DNA of 10,843 nt from Sedimentisphaerales bacterium (GTDB lineage: Bacteria; Planctomycetota; Phycisphaerae; Sedimentisphaerales; SG8-4). A program made the position numbers and the translations under genes. Positions 1 through 7,571 of this stretch are shown here, one piece after another (positions within the stretch are counted from its first letter, which is position 1; each line of letters starts with the position of its first letter). A model generated the notes under the pieces. That model had not been told where the DNA came from. It ran no database searches and was given only the letters and a program-made list of their open reading frames with translations. The DNA is taken from positions 1-10,843 of the forward strand of contig JAFGCA010000666.1 of the NCBI GenBank assembly GCA_016932895.1, written 5' to 3'.

Positions 1-831
1 AACAAGAAACGCCAGCACGCCGACCTGAAGGCTAAGTTAGATAAGTTGCAGCAGGATCGCAGGACACTGATCGACCGACTGACCGATCTGCGTGACCAGC
101 GTTTCCAGTTGCGTCAGTCCGTGGCCGAGCTTATCTCTGAAGGGGTTTCATCGCCGGTGCGAGTGCGTATCGCTCAAGATGAGAATCGCGAACGCTACAT
201 CGAACTATTGGCCGAGGCGCTCAAGCATGCCGGTATGCATCACAAGACCGTGGCCACGCGGATTGCCAAGGTGGTCGCGCCGTCGGAACTGGTCACCTTC
301 GTTCGCCGCCAGGACGCCGAGGGACTGCAGAAGCAGGCCACGCTCAACGATAGCCAGGCGGATAAGGTTATCGCAGCGCTTACCGATATGGAGACGTTGC
401 TCAAGATTGAGACGGTGGACCTGGTGGACCTGCCGCGTATTGAGCTGCACGACGGCGATGATTGGAAGGATTCGCTCTCTTTGTCCACCGGCCAGAAATG
501 CACCACCATCCTGCCGATCCTGCTGCTGGAGAGCGAAAACCCGCTATTGGTCGATCAGCCCGAGGACAACCTCGACAACCGCTTCATATATGACACGGTG
601 GTCGAGAGCCTGCGCCGTGTGAAGACTAGCCGTCAACTGGTGCTGATCACCCACAACCCAAACATTCCCGTGCTGGGCGACGCGGCGGGCGTGTTCGTCC
701 TGACTTCCGACGGGGCCAAGGCATGGCTGCTGAACAACGGTGATGTGGATGCCTGCAAGCCGGAGATCATTAACCTGCTCGAAGGCGGCGAGGAGGCGTT
801 TGCCCAGCGGCGGGAAAGGTATGAATCCTGA
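1..831 (+). CDS. SMC/ABC-type AAA ATPase, C-terminal part (5' end outside the window)
   Basis: The reading frame is open from base 1, so the N-terminus, including the Walker A motif, lies upstream; 276 codons are visible. The first 40 or so residues are charged and heptad-like, suggesting the end of a coiled coil. Further on come an ABC-signature-like LSTGQK (bases 481-498), a Walker B plus D-loop block (LLVDQPED then NLDN, about 544-582) and the H-loop ITHN (about 646-657). This order is that of the C-terminal lobe of an SMC/RecN/SbcC-like ATPase, which dimerises around ATP and usually acts on DNA or nucleic-acid ends. The DQPEDNLDN style resembles large ATPases of conflict systems, such as the PHP-domain TrlF/Ppl group, but the deciding N-terminus is missing. 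Its stop overlaps the kinase start by one base (TGATG), so the two are translationally coupled. The ATPase call is firm; the subfamily is inference. Confidence 0.85.
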   Translation, partial: NKKRQHADLKAKLDKLQQDRRTLIDRLTDLRDQRFQLRQSVAELISEGVSSPVRVRIAQDENRERYIELLAEALKHAGMHHKTVATRIAKVVAPSELVTFVRRQDAEGLQKQATLNDSQADKVIAALTDMETLLKIETVDLVDLPRIELHDGDDWKDSLSLSTGQKCTTILPILLLESENPLLVDQPEDNLDNRFIYDTVVESLRRVKTSRQLVLITHNPNIPVLGDAAGVFVLTSDGAKAWLLNNGDVDACKPEIINLLEGGEEAFAQRRERYES

Positions 832-1988
832 TGGCTGAGGGCTGGGATGACATGCTCGCGGGACTGGACGACGGGCAAGCTGGGTATTGGCGCAATCGTC
901 TGGCCATGGCCGAAACGCTGATCGACGCCTTCCAGACCGGCCAGATCATCGAGGCGACGCCCGCAGTGCGGCAGTTGCTGGTCAGGTTGGCCGACGATCC
1001 GAAGTGGGAAGTTCGCAAGGTCATCGCCAACGGGCTGAACCTGATTGAGGATACCGTATTCGACGACCTCTCGACCAGGCTGCTCAGTGACGCCAACGGT
1101 TTCGTGAAACGTTCAGCCGAGCAGAGCTTTCGGCTTCGCCGGCGTGACCACCGCCGGAACTGCAAACGCGATGCCGTCGACCGTCAACTAGCCAGACGGC
1201 TGTCCAAATTGCGTGACAAGTATGGCTCCGATGCGGTCGACGACGTAATCGCCATCAGCGAGATGCGATTCAACCAGTTGGCCGGATCGATGGCTCACGA
1301 CTTGCGCAGTATCCTGACCCACCTGCAGCCTGCGGCACGCGGACTCAGAGCGGCACTGGATGATGGCGTCGATCTGGCGACCGCCCGGCGTAAGGCGGGC
1401 CGCGTGGTCGAAGGCATGGCGTTCATGGACCGGTGCGTCAGCGACATGGAACGGTACACCGAACCGCTTCCCATTCAACAGCAGCCGGAGAACCTGGCGG
1501 AAGTGCTCAGGGTCGCGTGCGACATGGCCGCGAAAAATATTGAGGAACTCGGCTTCGACCCGCACATGGTGGTCCTTCGGCTCGATGTACCGGATGGACT
1601 GCGCCTTCGGCTGTCGAGACATCTGGTCATCCTGGCCGTCGCCAACTTGGTGAAGAACGCCTACGAGTCGTTCATGGAACGACACAAGCATCTACGACGC
1701 GGCCAGATCATCCTGACCGCCCGCAACGGAGAAGAGGATGTGCAGATTGCCATCCGCGACGATGGCATGGGCATGGCGTCCGACGACCTTGATGACCTCT
1801 CCTCGGGCATGCCGCGTCGGCGGAACAAGGCCAAGCGTAAGAGTACCGGCTTCGGCGTGCCCATCGCCCGGCGGTACATCGAGGCCCACGGTGGCACGCT
1901 GGTCTTCGACAGTGCCGAAGACATCGGTACCACGGCGACGATCACGCTGCCGCGTACGCAACCCTGCATGGTGGAGGGAGCACCATGA
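831..1988 (+). CDS. Soluble HEAT-repeat sensor histidine kinase
   Basis: 385 residues with no signal peptide or membrane segment, so a cytoplasmic sensor. Residues about 44-104 form a HEAT-like helical pair (VRQLLVRLADD, then a WEVRKVIANGL-type helix), a likely protein- or nucleic-acid-sensing module. The kinase core follows: H-box SMAHDLRS with the presumed phospho-acceptor His156, N-box NLVKNAYES (about 272-280), G1 box IRDDGMGM (308-315), and a G2-type STGFGVPIARRYIEAHGG (338-355) ending in a standard TATITLP strand. All ATP-binding boxes look intact, so it should autophosphorylate. The ATG overlaps the upstream ATPase stop by one base, and a GGAAAGG lies at 813-819. Its TGA overlaps the start of the regulator gene, its obvious phosphotransfer partner. 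The signal sensed is unknown; coupling to the ATPase suggests the ATPase or its nucleic-acid state as input (inference). Confidence 0.92.
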   Translation: MAEGWDDMLAGLDDGQAGYWRNRLAMAETLIDAFQTGQIIEATPAVRQLLVRLADDPKWEVRKVIANGLNLIEDTVFDDLSTRLLSDANGFVKRSAEQSFRLRRRDHRRNCKRDAVDRQLARRLSKLRDKYGSDAVDDVIAISEMRFNQLAGSMAHDLRSILTHLQPAARGLRAALDDGVDLATARRKAGRVVEGMAFMDRCVSDMERYTEPLPIQQQPENLAEVLRVACDMAAKNIEELGFDPHMVVLRLDVPDGLRLRLSRHLVILAVANLVKNAYESFMERHKHLRRGQIILTARNGEEDVQIAIRDDGMGMASDDLDDLSSGMPRRRNKAKRKSTGFGVPIARRYIEAHGGTLVFDSAEDIGTTATITLPRTQPCMVEGAP

Positions 1989-3112
1989 AAGCTAATATCA
2001 AGGCATTGGTCGTCGAAGACGACCTGAAGATTCAAGAGGAGATCGAGGATGTGCTGGGCCTGCTGGATCACGACCACGACTGGGCCGAAAGCCAGCAGGA
2101 GGCTCGCGAGTTGATCGAACGCAACGTCTACCACTACGTCTTGGCCGACCTGGAAATCCCGGCCCGCACCGGGCGGGGCTTCGCCAAAATCGAATACGGC
2201 AAGAAGCTCATCGAGCAGATTCAGCAAATCAAAGGACGCGGCGTGATGCCGGTGATCCTGATGACCTGTTACCATAAGGACGGCCTAAACCTGGTGATGG
2301 AACTGCTGGGCAACGGCGTGATGGACTTCATCTCCAAGCCCTTCGGTGATGGCACCTCGGGCAAGAGCCTGCCGCAGGTCATCCAGGGCGTACTTGAGAA
2401 GCACCGAAAGGCATTTCCGCCGGGCGTTTTACCGGGCGACCCGCCCAAACCGTTCCAGGGCGGTACGCTGGCCTTCTACCCCGACCATATCGAACTGGAG
2501 GGTGAGATGGTGCTCGAACGCGGCGGCCCCGGCCATGCTTGGGAGATCATACAGGCACTCCGCACGCCGCGCGACAGCGGCAAACTACCGCGTTTGAGCG
2601 CCCCGCGGCTCGCCAAGGCCATCGATCCGCACGGCCAGATTTCCGATGGTGCAATCAACTCGTGCATCCATACCTTGCGGACCAACATTACCGAAACCAT
2701 GCTGGCCAATGCGCGACTTACTGTCGGCCGCGATGATGTGATCGCCAACCTTGGCAAGGGCTACCATCTGGCAGACTGGTTGTTGATAGAGCGACATGAC
2801 GCGAAGACATCGCCATATGTTGCGGAACCTCCCGTGCCCGAAGTCACGCATTTACCGGAGAAATCCGCCAAAGACGATCCCAATGGGCAGGAGCCGTTGA
2901 CCGATCGCCAGCATTGGATTCTCGATCAGCTCCGCCAGGGCGTGCGACTCACCCGCGGCATGGTGGAAGAGCAGTTCCACATCAAGGACAAACAGACCAA
3001 ACGCGAATTGGCCGGACTGTCCAAACGAGGCATGATCGAGTTCATCCGCAAACCGAGACCGGGATACTACATCCTGGTGAGCAAGTCGCGTCGATCAGGC
3101 AAAGCACAATGA
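1985..3112 (+). CDS. Response regulator, receiver domain plus two winged-helix-like domains
   Basis: 375 residues. The receiver domain (about 5-140) has the acidic pocket E11-D12-D13, phospho-acceptor Asp55 in LADLEIP, switch residue Thr94 in ILMT and conserved Lys118 in ISKPF, so phosphorylation should work. Residues about 160-265 resemble an OmpR/PhoB-type effector: strands (LAFYPDHIEL), a helix bundle with a recognition-like helix (DGAINSCIHTLRTNI) and a GKGYHL hairpin matching the usual GxGYxL wing. A proline-rich linker (about 280-300) leads to a second winged helix (about 305-365: DRQHWILDQL, then a hairpin ending PGYYIL). The ATG is preceded by GGAGG at 1973-1977, 7 nt away, and overlaps the kinase stop as ATGA. 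It is presumably the DNA-binding output of the upstream kinase. The second winged helix is unusual for the family. Domain calls are by eye; the receiver is certain and the effector folds likely. Confidence 0.9.
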   Translation: MKANIKALVVEDDLKIQEEIEDVLGLLDHDHDWAESQQEARELIERNVYHYVLADLEIPARTGRGFAKIEYGKKLIEQIQQIKGRGVMPVILMTCYHKDGLNLVMELLGNGVMDFISKPFGDGTSGKSLPQVIQGVLEKHRKAFPPGVLPGDPPKPFQGGTLAFYPDHIELEGEMVLERGGPGHAWEIIQALRTPRDSGKLPRLSAPRLAKAIDPHGQISDGAINSCIHTLRTNITETMLANARLTVGRDDVIANLGKGYHLADWLLIERHDAKTSPYVAEPPVPEVTHLPEKSAKDDPNGQEPLTDRQHWILDQLRQGVRLTRGMVEEQFHIKDKQTKRELAGLSKRGMIEFIRKPRPGYYILVSKSRRSGKAQ

Positions 3113-3124
3113 TTGCCCAATCCC

Positions 3125-4027
3125 TCAAGAATCGTCACCGACCAATCTGAGCGTGACCGAGCGGCGTAGTACATTACGCGGCGGATCGGTCGGCTCTGGA
3201 ATCTTGTCCTTCATGCGAAAATACGTCCTCCGCGACAGCCCCGTCTCGGCGATGAACTGGTCTATGCGCTGGTTTTCGGTCGTCCAGCGAGGATCGAGCT
3301 GCAGGCCGGCGATCACGGCTATGGTCCGATCCGGCAGCATCATCTGAAGCAGGCTCTTCTGCCAATCCAAAAACCCCGCCTCGCGTAACCGCCGCCCCTT
3401 GTCATAGTACCGCATCGAAAGCTGTGGGATATGCGGCATGTAGCTGCCGATGAACCGATAGACTTCCTGATCGCTGAACCACTCGGCGGTCCTGCGATGA
3501 ACCTCACGCGGCGGGGGATGGAACCACAGGATGATCGTCCTATCCTCCAGCGCCCGAACATTTCCATTTACCGACCGCCATTCATTGGCGATCAGGATAA
3601 CCTTGCTTTTGGTGGCAAACTCGGTAGGCAGATCGGGAACGGTCGTCACAGCGTTGCTCAACCAGCTAATCCGCTTACGACACCGGGTGTTGCACAGCGG
3701 CTTGAGGATGCGAACGCAGTCCGGGTTGGCGTAAAGACGATCCAAGTCGTCGAGCACCACCGGCCGATCGCGATAGCGCCACAGTTGCTGATACAGACCG
3801 AACGGCTGGGCGTGGCCTTCGACATATAGCGCCTGCCCGTCGGCATCCCCGTCGATACCCAACGCCTGCTTGACCGCCTCGGTCTTGCCGATGCCCGGCT
3901 GACCCAGCAGCAGCACTAAGTCGAGGCTGCCCTCGGCGAACTTGTGCAGATAGCGCCCCAGATCGTGGTAGTTGGTGACCACGATGGCGTCGTCGGGCAA
4001 CTTGAGTTGGGGCATCTTCTCGTTCAT
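3125..4027 (-). CDS. AAA-type P-loop ATPase of a recombinase/ParB module
   Basis: 300 residues. Walker A GQPGIGKT is at 42-49, Walker B PVVLDDLD at 89-96, and a sensor-1-like ILIANEW at 144-150. Near the C-terminus (about 251-275) is a helix-turn-helix-like stretch, ending [13 protein letters not shown], which may bind DNA. It lacks the deviant Walker A of ParA, so it is not a classical partition ATPase; a loader or regulator role like that of transposition AAA proteins (MuB/TniB, DnaC-like) is conceivable but unproven. It is the last gene of the minus-strand operon, 90 nt after the second ParB-like gene. The ATG at 4027 has no good Shine-Dalgarno, but it overlaps the stop of a 17-codon upstream ORF (ATGA), so coupling may drive its translation. 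Its 3' end converges on the response regulator with only 12 nt between the stops. I do not recognise a named family. Confidence 0.85.
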   Translation of the reverse strand: MNEKMPQLKLPDDAIVVTNYHDLGRYLHKFAEGSLDLVLLLGQPGIGKTEAVKQALGIDGDADGQALYVEGHAQPFGLYQQLWRYRDRPVVLDDLDRLYANPDCVRILKPLCNTRCRKRISWLSNAVTTVPDLPTEFATKSKVILIANEWRSVNGNVRALEDRTIILWFHPPPREVHRRTAEWFSDQEVYRFIGSYMPHIPQLSMRYYDKGRRLREAGFLDWQKSLLQMMLPDRTIAVIAGLQLDPRWTTENQRIDQFIAETGLSRRTYFRMKDKIPEPTDPPRNVLRRSVTLRLVGDDS

Positions 4028-4077
4028 AGGCGGAGGCGCAGAACGCGAAAATGGCTGTTTTTGGCACTTTCGCTCAT
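4024..4077 (-). CDS. Possible 17-codon leader ORF coupled to the AAA ATPase gene
   Basis: A tiny reading frame encodes [17 protein letters not shown]. Its TGA (4024-4026) overlaps the ATPase ATG (4025-4027) in an ATGA arrangement. AAGGA lies upstream (complement of 4081-4085), but only 3 nt before the ATG, which is closer than usual. The ATPase start itself has no clear ribosome-binding site, so ribosomes finishing this leader could reinitiate on the ATPase. The peptide is basic at its end and resembles nothing I know. It could equally be a chance ORF in the roughly 90-nt gap. Confidence 0.3.
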   Translation of the reverse strand: MSESAKNSHFRVLRLRL

Positions 4078-4117
4078 AAATCCTTGTAAATACTGGGTCG
4101 GAACCTGTGCCACAATT

Positions 4118-5008
4118 TTAACCTGTGGCCCGCATGTCGGCGGTATCGATTATCCGCTGGAATTCGGTGAGCATCGCCGGCTCGACTTGGGAGAGGAACC
4201 TCACTGTAGCGGCGTTGTCCATTAGCCGCCGGAGGTATCCGACCACGACCACCAGATTCAGCATGTTCTGACCGTACTCCTCCTGCACCAGCTTGAACTC
4301 GCGTTCCAGACTCTCCATTTCGCCCCGTAACCGGGCCATGTCACGTTGTTCGACGCCCGGAAGGGCACCTTGCGCATTGGGCTCGGCCATCTGGTCTTGC
4401 GGGCTGGCGGCAACCAGGCACTTGGCGTAGACGGAGGTGTAGTTGTTCGACGCCACCATCAACTCGGCCATCTCGATTTGGCGCATGGGCTTTACCCGCT
4501 TCATCTCCCGAATCGCACCGGCCGATGTCCGGCGTTCTTTCAGCAGTGCGACTGCCTCAGGGCAGATGTCTTCCAACAGGTCACGTTTCTGCTTGACGGT
4601 CGCCAGGTTCACATCCAGCGTTTTGGCGATGCGTTCTTCCGAAACGCCGTTCTTGATCGCCTTGAGCACCATGAAATGCTCCTGGATAGGCGTAAGCTGG
4701 TTTACCTTGTGGTTGTACGTGAAAGCCTCATCGTCAGTGGCCACCAAACAGAATATCGTTTCATAGCCCAGGCTCTTGGCTACATCAAGCCGCATATGGC
4801 CGTCCAGCATTATATAGACACCGGGCGATCCCTTCTGCGGGTAGACGATGGGCGGCTCGATGATGCCCACCTCCTGCATCGATGCCTTGATCCGCATATA
4901 CCGCTTGCCGGTGCGGATGCTGCTGGGCATCGCCTTAAGCGGCAACACCTTTTCCAGCAGTAAGGTCACACCCTCAGGTTGAAACGCCATCGATACTTTC
5001 GAGGCCAT
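4118..5008 (-). CDS. ParB/RepB-like partition protein with degenerate CTPase box
   Basis: 296 residues. The N-terminal half is ParB-like: a strand/helix region (LPLKAMP, then MQEVGIIEPPIV), a GHMRLDVA motif at 70-77 (the ParB GxxRxxA nucleotide-binding box) and a helix-turn-helix at about 121-142 (VSEERIAKTLDVNLATVKQ). The segment that should read ENLxR instead has Y98, N99 and V102 before a well-conserved L-x-P-I-x-E, so the Glu and Arg of the third ParB box are lost. The C-terminal half is helical, with a charged coiled coil at about 218-248, and resembles the RepB-type C-terminus of plasmid partition proteins. The ATG has a strong AGGAG 5 nt upstream (complement of 5014-5018). It follows the other ParB-like gene by 13 nt. 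It probably binds DNA and perhaps pairs with its neighbour; loss of CTP switching is inference. Confidence 0.85.
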   Translation of the reverse strand: MASKVSMAFQPEGVTLLLEKVLPLKAMPSSIRTGKRYMRIKASMQEVGIIEPPIVYPQKGSPGVYIMLDGHMRLDVAKSLGYETIFCLVATDDEAFTYNHKVNQLTPIQEHFMVLKAIKNGVSEERIAKTLDVNLATVKQKRDLLEDICPEAVALLKERRTSAGAIREMKRVKPMRQIEMAELMVASNNYTSVYAKCLVAASPQDQMAEPNAQGALPGVEQRDMARLRGEMESLEREFKLVQEEYGQNMLNLVVVVGYLRRLMDNAATVRFLSQVEPAMLTEFQRIIDTADMRATG

Positions 5009-5021
5009 ATGCGCTCCTCTC

Positions 5022-5891
5022 TTACAAGACCTTCTCGGCCAGGTATTGCGGCATGGAATCCAGCGACTCGGCGCGCAGAAGGTTGATGAAGTTCTCGTCC
5101 GTCAGCAGCCGTTTCAGCGCCGAAACGACGTAGAGCAATTGACGCTGGCACAACTGGGCCTGCTTGACCACCGCCTTCTGACGGGCGACCTCGTCGCGGT
5201 AAGCCTGCAGCATCTTGCGGGTCGATAGCGATTCGCCATTGTTGTCCACCGAGCGACCATCCAGGCCGGCACGACGCTTCTCGATGAACTCCCGGACCTG
5301 CAGCAGTTTACGGCCGCGCAGCAGATTCTGCTCGTAGGCGTCACGGAGCACCTTTTGGAGGCCCTCATCGTCGGCGGTGGCGATCTCGATGGCGACACTC
5401 AGCGGCACGCGGCGTTTTTCTACCGCATTGAGCAGTTCCTTTTCACCATGGGTAAGCAACCGCAGCACGCCGGTGACATACTTGGTGGTCAGATTAGTCT
5501 TCTTCGCGATCTGCTTTACGTTGTAGCCTCGCTCTCTGAGGGCTGTGACCTCCCCCAGCAGTTCGGCACACCTGACCTGACGGCGAGCGAGATTCTCGAC
5601 CAGGCTCATCAGCAGCAGGTCTTCGCTGGTCAGGTTCTGTACGCGAGCTGGGATGGTCGTTTCGCCCAGACTCTGGAACGCCAACAATCGCCCCTCGCCG
5701 CACACCAGATCGTATTCGCCGGGGCCGTAATTGCCGCTGGCGGGCATCACGGTGATAGGTTTCTTGAGGCCCAGGGCCTTAATACTGGCGATGATCTCTT
5801 TGAATTTTTCCTGGCCGCGCGCACGTGTGTTCACGACATTGATCTGGTCGATCGGGATCACCTGCACTGGGTCGTCGTATTCGTAGTTCAT
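5022..5891 (-). CDS. ParB-like DNA-binding protein with intact CTPase motifs
   Basis: 289 residues. The ParB N-terminal domain has the key motifs: VIPIDQINVV (11-20), a GLKKPITV strand region (41-48), GEGRLLA at 65-71 (the GxxRxxA nucleotide box) and ENLARR at 99-104 (the ENLxR box). A helix-turn-helix follows at about 122-143 (YNVKQIAKKTNLTTKYVTGVL). The rest is helical and charged, likely a dimerisation region. ParB proteins of this type are CTP-dependent DNA clamps that load at specific sites. Its ATG overlaps the recombinase stop (ATGA at 5888-5891), and GAGGG lies 6 nt upstream (complement of 5898-5902), so it is co-expressed with the recombinase. There is no ParA-type ATPase next to it, arguing for a role in recombination or element control rather than ordinary partition (inference). 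Confidence 0.9.
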   Translation of the reverse strand: MNYEYDDPVQVIPIDQINVVNTRARGQEKFKEIIASIKALGLKKPITVMPASGNYGPGEYDLVCGEGRLLAFQSLGETTIPARVQNLTSEDLLLMSLVENLARRQVRCAELLGEVTALRERGYNVKQIAKKTNLTTKYVTGVLRLLTHGEKELLNAVEKRRVPLSVAIEIATADDEGLQKVLRDAYEQNLLRGRKLLQVREFIEKRRAGLDGRSVDNNGESLSTRKMLQAYRDEVARQKAVVKQAQLCQRQLLYVVSALKRLLTDENFINLLRAESLDSMPQYLAEKVL

Positions 5892-7441
5892 GATCGTCCC
5901 TCGATTCGGGTTCGTAACGCCAACTGGGCGAAACCGTCCAGTGATTGGAAGCGATAGGCGTCGACATAAGCTGCATTGTATTCTCCAAGCCGCAGCGACG
6001 GAACGTGGATATCCAACAGTGGCAGCAGGTAGAAATCGCTCGGTTCATCGTTGGCCGGATTCATCCGCACCATGATGGTGATGTCCGGCAGACGCTGTTT
6101 GCCGAAGCGAATAATCCAACGCAGCGACCCGGTCGTGGTCTGACGGCAGCGCGACAGCACCAAGGCGGCAGTGTATTCGCTGTTGACCAGTAACATCCGA
6201 TCGTCATCACCGGTTCCGATTGAAGCGCCGACCGATTCGAGGCGCTGGACCGTGTCATCCATCAGCGTCGGGTGCAATTGCCGCAACCGTCGGTTGATCT
6301 CCACATAGCTGAAATCGCGGTCGGGCTCGTACCCCGCCAGCCGATACGCCTGGACCAGCGTGCCAAAACGGGCGCGGTAGGTGGCGCTGGACGGGATGCC
6401 CTCGGTCTGGTCGATCAGGTGAGCGGAGATGTCTGAGTGCTGCTTGAGCAACCGTGCCAGCATCGCTATCAACTCTTCATCCGAGAAGCGCCGGTTACGC
6501 TCCTGGATGATGCCCTGAGCCGTGAAGAACGACGGCGGGTCGATGATGGCCTCGTAGACGCCATCGGCCCGGACCCAGATGTCGGGCGGGTTGACGATTC
6601 GTTTCTTCTTTAGCTTGAATGAGATGCGGTTATACACGTTGTTGCCGATATACTTCTCATTGGTCAGAACCTGGCGAACCGTGGACCGAGTCCACTCGCG
6701 CCCGGCATCGGTGAGGATACCACGTCGGTTCAAATCTTCAGCGATCTCGGTTTCGGTCTTGCTATGCTTGATGAACAGTTGGTACATATGTCGGATGATG
6801 CCCACTTCCTCCTCCGGCCCCGGCACAAGGACTACACGGTCGGTCTGCAGGCTCTTCTGTTCGCCGCGTCTGAGGACGGCCTTGTGTTTGCCTTCGATGT
6901 CGATCAACATCCGCCGCAGGCCAAAGCCTGCCGGACCGCCCTGGCGATAACCCAACTCGATCAACTTGCACTGGCCCTTGAACACTTTGGATGACAGTTC
7001 GCGGCTGTATTCACCCGCCATAGCCCGCTTGACACTCTTGATGATCGTGGAGGTCGGACTGCCATCATTCTCGAATTGCTCAGCACAATAGAGCACCTGA
7101 ATACCGGCGCGTTTGCAGATGTATTCATAGTAGGCGCTCTCATCGGAATCCTGGAACCGGCCCCAGCGACTGATGTCATAGACCAGGATGACTTCGTAGC
7201 CCGGATCATCATTCTGCACATCGTTGATCAACTGTCGCAGGGCGTCGCGGCCCTCGATTCGCAGGCCGCTTTTGCCTTCATCGGCGTAAGTCTTGACGAT
7301 GGCGTAGCCGCGTTTCTGGGCGTACTCGTGGATCACGTCCGCCTGGTTCTCCGTGGAGTACTGTTGATGCTCCGTGGACATGCGGATATACTGCGCCGCC
7401 GGTTTGGCGTTAGATTCTGGTGATGTCGATGGCTCAGTCAT
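5888..7441 (-). CDS. Large serine recombinase (resolvase/invertase family)
   Basis: 517 residues from the chosen ATG. The N-terminal resolvase domain has YIRMSTEHQ with catalytic Ser22 after Arg20, a DEGKSG stretch (54-59), YDISRWGR (88-95) and a conserved EYSRELS (144-150). It is followed by a recombinase domain (about 165-310: GGPAGFGLRR, the NRRGI helix, VRQVLTNEKYIGNNVYN). There is no long zinc-ribbon cysteine set as in many phage integrases. Instead the C-terminus (about 320-517) carries a helical HTH-like region followed by a long strand-rich domain that I do not recognise. Such enzymes catalyse site-specific integration or excision through a phosphoserine intermediate. The frame runs on to 7591, but the extra 50 residues are low-complexity and the ATG at 7441 has GAGGG 7 nt upstream, so I chose it. 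The stop overlaps the ParB-like gene, implying one operon. This is probably the integrase of the surrounding element. Confidence 0.92.
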   Translation of the reverse strand: MTEPSTSPESNAKPAAQYIRMSTEHQQYSTENQADVIHEYAQKRGYAIVKTYADEGKSGLRIEGRDALRQLINDVQNDDPGYEVILVYDISRWGRFQDSDESAYYEYICKRAGIQVLYCAEQFENDGSPTSTIIKSVKRAMAGEYSRELSSKVFKGQCKLIELGYRQGGPAGFGLRRMLIDIEGKHKAVLRRGEQKSLQTDRVVLVPGPEEEVGIIRHMYQLFIKHSKTETEIAEDLNRRGILTDAGREWTRSTVRQVLTNEKYIGNNVYNRISFKLKKKRIVNPPDIWVRADGVYEAIIDPPSFFTAQGIIQERNRRFSDEELIAMLARLLKQHSDISAHLIDQTEGIPSSATYRARFGTLVQAYRLAGYEPDRDFSYVEINRRLRQLHPTLMDDTVQRLESVGASIGTGDDDRMLLVNSEYTAALVLSRCRQTTTGSLRWIIRFGKQRLPDITIMVRMNPANDEPSDFYLLPLLDIHVPSLRLGEYNAAYVDAYRFQSLDGFAQLALRTRIEGRS

Positions 7442-7448
7442 AACACGG

Positions 7449-7453
7449 CCCTC
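7449..7453 (-). promoter_or_regulatory. Ribosome-binding site that decides the recombinase start
   Basis: On the minus strand GAGGG sits 7 nt before the ATG at 7441. No similar site precedes the more upstream in-frame start at 7591, so this motif supports the shorter 517-residue recombinase. Confidence 0.6.
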
Positions 7454-7571
7454 ACATGGGACGATCTTACGGAATCCATCCCAGTGCTGCGGCCGATTGC
7501 CGAAAATGGACGATCCTCCCTGACCGCCACTGCCAGTATACGCCCAGTCTGTGTCAAATCGGGACGCATTG

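Noticed and set aside
1188..2275. Long minus-strand open frames opposite the kinase and regulator genes.
   Set aside because: They are antisense shadows of GC-rich coding sequence; the plus-strand proteins have complete conserved motifs.
3125..4027. The AAA ATPase as a ParA partner of the ParB-like genes.
   Set aside because: The P-loop is GQPGIGKT without the deviant ParA lysine (KGGxGKT), and the order and length do not fit ParA.
4346..4963. Plus-strand open frame of 205 codons opposite the second ParB-like gene.
   Set aside because: His-, Leu- and Arg-rich shadow of a minus-strand gene with clear ParB motifs; no ribosome-binding site.
7535..7557. TTGACA (complement of 7552-7557) and TATACT (complement of 7535-7540) as a promoter for the recombinase.
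   Set aside because: The spacer is only 11 bp; sigma-70 promoters need about 16-18 bp.
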